A stretch of DNA of 64,000 bases from Forficula auricularia (taxonomy: Eukaryota > Arthropoda > Insecta > Dermaptera > Forficulidae): assembly GCA_024734495.1 (NCBI GenBank), contig JALMQS010000075.1, positions 2,162,935 through 2,226,934 on the forward strand. The letters are read 5' to 3'. The notes beneath the pieces were generated by a model. It saw nothing but the letters and a program-made list of their open reading frames with translations, ran no database searches and had not been told where the DNA came from. Below, piece by piece: positions 58,423-64,000 of the stretch; position 1 is the first letter of the stretch, and each line of letters starts with the position of its first letter. The translations under genes were made by a program, and so were the position numbers.

Positions 58423-58662
58423 TTGTTTATTTTGGGAATCCTTTTCTTGTGGGATCAGCTCAAGGATTCGTTGTGGCCTCTGTCAGGTGTGCCGTTCGGG
58501 AAGTCTTATACCTTGGTCGCAAAGGGATCCGCCAGGATGCTGTATGGCTTGCCTGACCGTGCCCCTGAGGGCCTTATTTTGGTAGCAGTCTATGGGGTGC
58601 ATCTGTCTGATGTCGTTCTGGACCTTCTAAAGTCGTGTGATGCAACTTTAATAGATTCGTGA
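58423..58662 (+). CDS. Unrecognised coding-like fragment
   Basis: Seventy-nine codons opening at TTG read DQLKDSLWPLSGVPFG, then GSARMLYGLPDRAPEGL and VYGVHLSDVVLDLLKS before TGA. GC content is high for the region. DNA such as GGGATCCGCCAGGATGCTG and GTGCCCCTGAGGGCC loosely resembles the GC-rich module at 30266-30430, so this may be a mobile-element remnant rather than a host gene. Confidence 0.3.
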   Translation: MFILGILFLWDQLKDSLWPLSGVPFGKSYTLVAKGSARMLYGLPDRAPEGLILVAVYGVHLSDVVLDLLKSCDATLIDS

Positions 58663-60837
58663 TTGCCAAATATTTCTGTATGAGTGAGGCCAGAGTAAGG
58701 AAGTAAAAAAAAACCTATTTATTTACATAAGGCCTGTTGATTTGTTGTTGCCAGCAAGTTTCATTATTTACAGGCTGATTATGTCAGCTACATTGTTGCC
58801 ATGGCTCAAGTCTTTTAAAGTCTAATTAGAAGCTGCATTTAGAAGTGTTGTCACAAATGTCCCTTCCATCGGAAAACAATACTGTCGCCAGATTAACGCC
58901 CTTTTCACTTCACTGTCATAGAATTTTCCCTAGATAGCTAACCCTCCGGAATTACTAAATGGATTCCTATTATCTTGAACAGTACAATGGCAGCCAATGC
59001 CAGTGGAATATCTCCTGGGAATATATATTTCTAAAAAAAGCCATTTAATAGCTGAAATTGTTCTCGAAAATGATATATTTTTTAATTTATAGAATTTAAA
59101 ACATCCTTTGTTCTTATCAAATGAATTACGATATATTTTTAGATATTGTTAAATTTATGACTACATTTATTTACTAAATCTGAAATCATAAAGAGTAACT
59201 ATTCGTTGGAAACCTGAGGTTAGTTTTATAATTTAAATTAACTACTAATTCAATTTTCTATTTAAAATATTAGTCTTAAAATTTTTTTCTAGAATACTTA
59301 ATTCATAGTCTAGCCCTGACCCTCCCAAGAATCCCAATGGTCCTCAACACTTTCGTGATTTGAATGTTAAATGCGAGAGAAAATTAATTAAATTGCTTGC
59401 GTACAACGAACGCTTCACCGATCCCTTACGCTTCACCCCTTACAATATCCTCTCGCTCAGATGGGTGTCAATAATATGCTATATATGCGCCAGAAGGTGG
59501 CTTTGACAAAATGAAAAAAGACGGCGCTCCGATGAAATGAGATTTAGTTTCGGATGAAATGAATTCGTTAAAGTACTAACTGCCAACCAGAGTGCGGTCA
59601 TGGTGCAAGAAATAATATACGGAAAAAGTATACTAATCTTTAGAAAATATTAGAAAAAGTGAAAACTTTTTGGAAAATTGATTGTAAATTTTGATGATTT
59701 AGCAATTTTTGATCTGCAAACAGTCTGGATTAGAAATCTGAAACTTTACAGCAGGTGGATATTATTAGTAAAAACTTGTCTGTCAAATTCCAGCTCATTA
59801 GGTACAACTATTTCTCAATTTAATATATATAGATTTTTTCTACATTCTTATCCGAATATTTTGAAATTTGAAAGCCCAAAATCTAATTAGTTCTTTGTTT
59901 TGGAAATACAAGTCAAAGGAATAAAATCATTGTTTTGACTAGAAAGGCAGTCCAATAGAGGAAGGGAGTACAGATCCCATAAATAGATTTACAGCCTATC
60001 GCGTTTATCGGCCATTCCACTACTGCAATAATGACTATTTTCAATGAATCATAAGGATATTGGGACCTTGTATTTTGTATTTGGGGCTTACAATTTTTGT
60101 GATTTGGCAATTTTTTGTCAGTGAACAGTTTGATCGAGAAAGCTTAAATATATGATAGAAAAGTACAGTTCAATAATATAAACTTTTTTTTACTAAAGCT
60201 CGAAAACTAGAGGGCTCATAATTTAATCCATTCCTTAACTACAATCAACTTTTGAGCCCTCACAATACAGCCATTTTATTTTCTCTATTTTTATGTATTT
60301 TTCAAACCTAAGTTCTAAAACTAGTGGCCTCATAATTTAATTCGTCCTTCATTTCGTACAAAACGAAAACATGTTGGCACAAAAAGAAACTTCCTAATGC
60401 ATTTCGCAGAGAAATTGTCATTTTCAATGAATAAATTCTCTTCCTTCCAAGAAATAAATTCAATTCTAACCTAAATTATAATGAATGAACAGTTCAAAAC
60501 CAATGAGTCAAGCCCAAAATCAATTCGGGAATGAGTGACCAGAGAAAAATTAAATCTTTTAGGATGACTATAAATTTGCGGATAACAATTTTTTCCAGTT
60601 TTGGACTTGATCCTTTTTAGCCACTGAGCGATTTTACCACTTATCATGGATATGTGAAATATGTTTATATTATGCTGAAGATAAACCACATTCCTTCGAA
60701 AATACAAGAATTCAGATATTAATTCAAATCAATGGAAATTTGATAGAGAGGCAGCCCAAGAATATTGAAAAGTACAAATTCCGAATAAAATAAATAATAT
60801 ATTAGAACGTGACTAGTAATTTATTTAATCACTAAGT
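58663..60837. other. Unassigned AT-rich sequence
   Basis: 59490-59501 matches the CTCF consensus CCASNAGRKGGC (CCAGAAGGTGGC). 59690-60420 carries diverged copies of the AGCCCAAAATCTAA dispersed repeat. Confidence 0.4.
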
Positions 60838-60999
60838 AAAATTTCAAGGTAGGTTTCACAAAATAAAACAAATATTGTTTTGAGTTTTTATCTTGATACA
60901 AATTGAAAGTTTTTGCCGAGAGTAGCAGAATTTTTATATATTAGAGGAGACAATAAAAGACTGTGTCTGCTGGAATTATAAATTTTGTTTATTTATAAC

Positions 61000-61040
61000 G
61001 AGACTATAGTTTCGAGGGCTTTGCCCTCTTCATCAGTCTA
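61000..61040 (-). ncRNA. Hammerhead-like ribozyme motif
   Basis: CTGATGA, A, perfect 6-bp stem II GAGGGC...GCCCTC, GAAAC-TATA-GTC. A 2-bp stem III closing a TATA loop fits. Stem I starts GA/TC. Confidence 0.55.
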
Positions 61041-61197
61041 TTTCAATGTATTCACAGGAATTAATTTATGAAACTATAGTCTCGTTATAAATAAATAAAA
61101 TTTATAATTCCAGCAGAAGACACACTCTTTTATTGTCTCCTTCAATATCTTGATACATATATTTCGGGTTTTGAGCCTATCAGGAGTTAACATAGAA

Positions 61198-61240
61198 AAC
61201 GTTTTCTTTTAACTCCTGATGATGGGCTCAAAAACCCGAA
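61198..61240 (+). ncRNA. Hammerhead-like motif, variant
   Basis: CTGATGA, T, GGG...CCC, GAAA, an AT stem III and ATC. A decayed mirror copy lies at 61158-61185. Confidence 0.4.
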
Positions 61241-61424
61241 ATATATATATCAAGATTAAAACTCAAAACAATATTTGTTTTATTTTGACCTACCTTGAAA
61301 TTTTACCGACACCTAAATCTTTAAAAAATTAGTAATTTATTTGACAATAATAGAAAACTATAACACCAAACAATACTTTTAAAGGAGGTATGTAGAAGGT
61401 GGTTAACCTGCTTCCTTCATTGAG

Positions 61425-61475
61425 CCTTTTAAACTCTGAAGAAGGAGAGAAGATCTTCCGAAACATGGGTTCTTA
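61425..61475 (+). ncRNA. Hammerhead-like motif, solitary copy
   Basis: CTGAAGA, A, GGAGA...TCTTCC, GAAAC, ATG. Outer CTTTTAA/TTAAAAG could form distal stem I. Related to 20098-20152. Confidence 0.45.
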
Positions 61476-61479
61476 AAAG

Positions 61480-62099
61480 AGTGAAAATGGCGTTCCGTTA
61501 AATTATTTTATTTAAAATTCGTACATTTCTTTATCTTTGTGCCTGCCTCTGTATCAAGTAATTTCTAGAAACCTGTCTCAAAAAGAAAATAATTCTATTA
61601 TAATTTTTTCAAATTTTTGATAAATTTGGGTAATCCTTAACGATACATATGAACTAACATTTACTAGGGGAGAGTGGATTTGATTTTGAGGATCCCGTGA
61701 TATTTGGGTTAAGAGTGTAATTGGTTTAAAAGAACATTGCAAGAGTGCATTTTTATTAAGATAAACACAGATAAAGCTGTTAATTTCCGGCAAGACTGAC
61801 AACTTACGTAGGGTCTATATAATGAATGTCGTCGTTAACTTTCCTTGGCTAGTGATTCAGTATAGCAATTCAAAGTCATTTGTATGTCCAATCTTGAAAA
61901 TATTTAACTGGTGTAGGATAAAAAAATCTAGTATGTTTAACATACTAGTTATGTGACTTTAACATAGATCTGCCTTTCTTCTGGAATATTTATTAAATTT
62001 TATTTATTTACACAACAAATATAATCGTGAAGAAAAAATTACTTATTTTATTTTTTGGAATATTTCGAAAACGGTTAAAATTATTCTAATAACAATGAA
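61480..62099. other. Unassigned AT-rich sequence
   Basis: A TATGTTTAACATA-like palindrome lies near 61930-61950. Nothing else. Confidence 0.45.
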
Positions 62100-62683
62100 G
62101 TGACACGTTCTGATGTGGCCATCCACTTGACTTTACCATACACTTCTGGTTGACTTTGGTACAAGGGCCTAGATTTGAATTTTTTGACCCCCCCCCTAAA
62201 TTTGTCACCAGAAAAAAATATTTTTGTTATTTTACGTTCATTATATAGTATATTTCATTTTTCTGTTTTTTTTTTTTTTAGTTTTAAAATATTATAATCT
62301 TAAATTTTAACCCACTCTCCCCCCCTTAATTTTAGGTCGATATGCACCAAAATCTAATCAGCTCTAAATCTCAATGCACCAAAACTATGTGTGAGATTTG
62401 ATTTTGATATTTAAACTAGATTTTGAGCTAGCTCGTCCACAAAATTTGGCAACGCACAGAGTAACAGACATTTTGACAAAACAGTTATTATCTCGAAAAA
62501 TATAATTTTTTCGATGTTTACTTATTAGAGCTTTTTTTGTAGACCGAAATACCATGGGTTTGCCCAATTTTTTTATTATAATAGTTTAAACCGTTTTTGA
62601 AATATTTCAAAAAAAAGAAGCAAAAAACCACTTTTTTCATGCACGATTACAATACTTGACCATACCCTGTATAGTAAAGTAAC
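62100..62683 (-). mobile_element. C/G-run repeat family, copy 5
   Basis: Both ends present as in copy 1, with a shortened middle. Confidence 0.75.
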
Positions 62684-63377
62684 AGAAGCGAAATCATGAG
62701 TTAAGGCAGATCTATCGATCAATAATAGGATTTGTTTTCAGGCTGTCGGACAGAGAACGGCTTCAGGCCTATAAAACAACCTTCTACTCATCATCATAAA
62801 AATAATATATTAGGAATATTAACTATTTTGAATCTCGCATACCGAGGATTCCGTACCTATAAATATTTCTGCCAAAATACTTGAGATAATATTAAATTAA
62901 GCCACTTCTGAACAAATACAAATATTACATGAAAATGGCCCATTGGGATTCTGTTTAAATTGAATAAATTTCTCCAAATTCTATTTAAAGCGATCTATAG
63001 GGATAACTCATAGTCTGCGATGAAAAATACTTTTAATTTTCGACATCATAAAAAATTTGACTTTCTTAAAATAGTGATCCGATTAAAATGTCAATATGAT
63101 TTGTGATTTTGGGAAAAATGAATACATATATGGTAACTTATAATGTTAAAGTTTGTCTTATTTAGTTTACGAGCTACAATGCTCTGACAGATGGCAATAG
63201 AAACTGATAGACATTCGATCTGACTCGTTTAGAAACGATTCCTGAGTCCAGTCATCAAATATATACCCATAGTTGACCACTTTAAGTAATATTATAGAAT
63301 CGAAAAGAATTTCGTAATAACTTAGTTTCCAAGTGACGGCAATAAAGGCTTATACGATAAACGTTAGGCGTCTCTGT
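62684..63377. other. Unassigned AT-rich sequence
   Basis: Nothing recognised. Confidence 0.5.
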
Positions 63378-64000
63378 AGCATCCGACCTGTCTTGGAATG
63401 AACACATCTCCTCTGTGGCGAAATCTGCAGCAAGGAAGATTGGCTTCTTATTCAGGTCCAAGCGATTTTACAAACCCCCACAACTTCTCACCATCTACAA
63501 GGCCCAAATCCGCCCCTGTCTCGAATGGCTCTCATCTATGGAGAGGAGCCTCAAAATATTCTCTTGCTACCCTAGATGCAGATTCAGAAACGAGCCGTCA
63601 GGCTAATTAACGATTCTACCCTCCACCGACTCCCTCAGACTCGCTGGCTCATCGAAGAAATGTCTCTGCCCTGTCCCTTTTCTATAGATACTATCACGGC
63701 AGGTGCTCTGATGAGATAAAATCAATAATTCCCCCAAAGCATGCTTTGCACGTAGCACGCGTTTTGCCGACTCCCAACACTCTTTCGCGGTCAAACTGGA
63801 AAAGTGCCGGACCACTTCATTCGCCAATACATATATCCCCATGACTTCAAGGAACTGGAACTCTCTCCCAGCCTCCATCTTTCCCAGCACCTAAATCTTC
63901 AAATCTTCAAAACCGGGGTGCATAGACACCTACGTCTACACCCTCTCACTTAATCAACTTTCCCTTCTCTTCGGTAATGCAAGGGTCTTTCGAGATCCAT
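63378..64000 (+). mobile_element. 5'-truncated LINE, continues past the right edge
   Basis: Close copy of 12648-13447 in the opposite orientation (SDLSWNEHISS, ARKIGFLFRSKRFYK, IYKAQIRPCLE, then frameshifts). A small deletion after CLEW, one base change to TAA near 63605 and a change near the C-terminus have broken the frame. The 3' end lies outside the window. Confidence 0.85.

Larger units (their letters stand above)
60838..61310. mobile_element. Nested foldback element
   Basis: Outer arms ATTTCAAGGTAGGT and ACAAATATTGTTTTGAG with right complements. Inside lies a second foldback (60946-61145, GGAGACAATAAAAGA arms) and a palindrome at 61146-61237 with GAGTTAA turn. The module CTGCTACTCTCGG is at 60911-60930. 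Confidence 0.75.

Noticed and set aside
7914..62683. CRISPR-like or satellite array
   Set aside because: Copies of the C/G-run family are dispersed, not arrayed, and have no regular spacers.
41086..64000. Ectodomain (Ig/FN3) exons of the receptor
   Set aside because: I looked for minus-strand frames with Ig-type Cys/Trp/YxC patterns and found none. They must be further right.

Overview
The window looks like a piece of an arthropod (most likely insect) nuclear genome. It is very AT-rich, has no operon-like coding, and is saturated with nested, mostly decayed mobile elements. The only host gene I can support runs on the minus strand. Three well-spliced exons (41085-40777, 23513-23389, 14337-14173) encode one transmembrane segment, a cytoplasmic tail of about 165 residues and a C-terminus ending in ESCI, a class I PDZ ligand. 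Intron phases agree at both junctions (phase 1, then phase 0). The tail fits a sidestep-type immunoglobulin-superfamily receptor. The ectodomain exons must lie beyond the right edge, and the introns here are about 17.3 kb and 9.1 kb.

Nearly everything else is repeats. (1) Foldback elements with long inverted arms carry, in most arms, a hairpin of the form CTGANGAN-stem-loop-GAAAC-GTH facing outward. In the best copies this extends to a hammerhead-ribozyme fold. Three of them (11947-13602, 12121-12570, 19681-20246) have 10-12 bp target duplications and a one-sided tail of about 20-50 nt, the architecture of Penelope-like retroelements. (2) hAT transposons and MITEs have exact or near-exact 8-bp duplications (5712-7263 with 5817-7187 inside; 18183-19220 with 18489-18804 inside; 32362-33517; 37508-38256; 47360-47683; 10232-10445). 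There are also two hAT transposase fragments (8974-9159 and 24194-24700). (3) There are TA-flanked MITEs (34507-35006, 44823-45444) and a mariner/Tc3-like transposase remnant (41599-41890). (4) Four 5'-truncated CR1/jockey-type LINE 3' ends occur (4650-5075, 12648-13447, 38413-38747, 63378-64000). (5) tRNA-headed SINEs occur, one with an 11-bp duplication (32897-33072). (6) A dispersed family with long C/G runs occurs in seven places.

Layout. 0-14 kb: foldbacks, nested hATs, a G-rich minisatellite-like block and a Russian-doll insertion complex at 11.7-13.8 kb. 14-41 kb: the receptor's last three exons and their element-filled introns, including a 1.1-kb inverted duplication (29.88-31.03 / 35.21-36.36 kb) and two GC-enriched, element-free islands that could be regulatory. 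41-53 kb: transposon remnants and a possible short spliced transcript with TATA box, three exons and AATAAA (49.66-52.09 kb). 53-64 kb: mostly unassigned AT-rich DNA, a GC-enriched 0.9-kb block, more foldbacks and a LINE running off the right edge.

All calls come from reading the sequence. Names rest on motif recognition without any database search.
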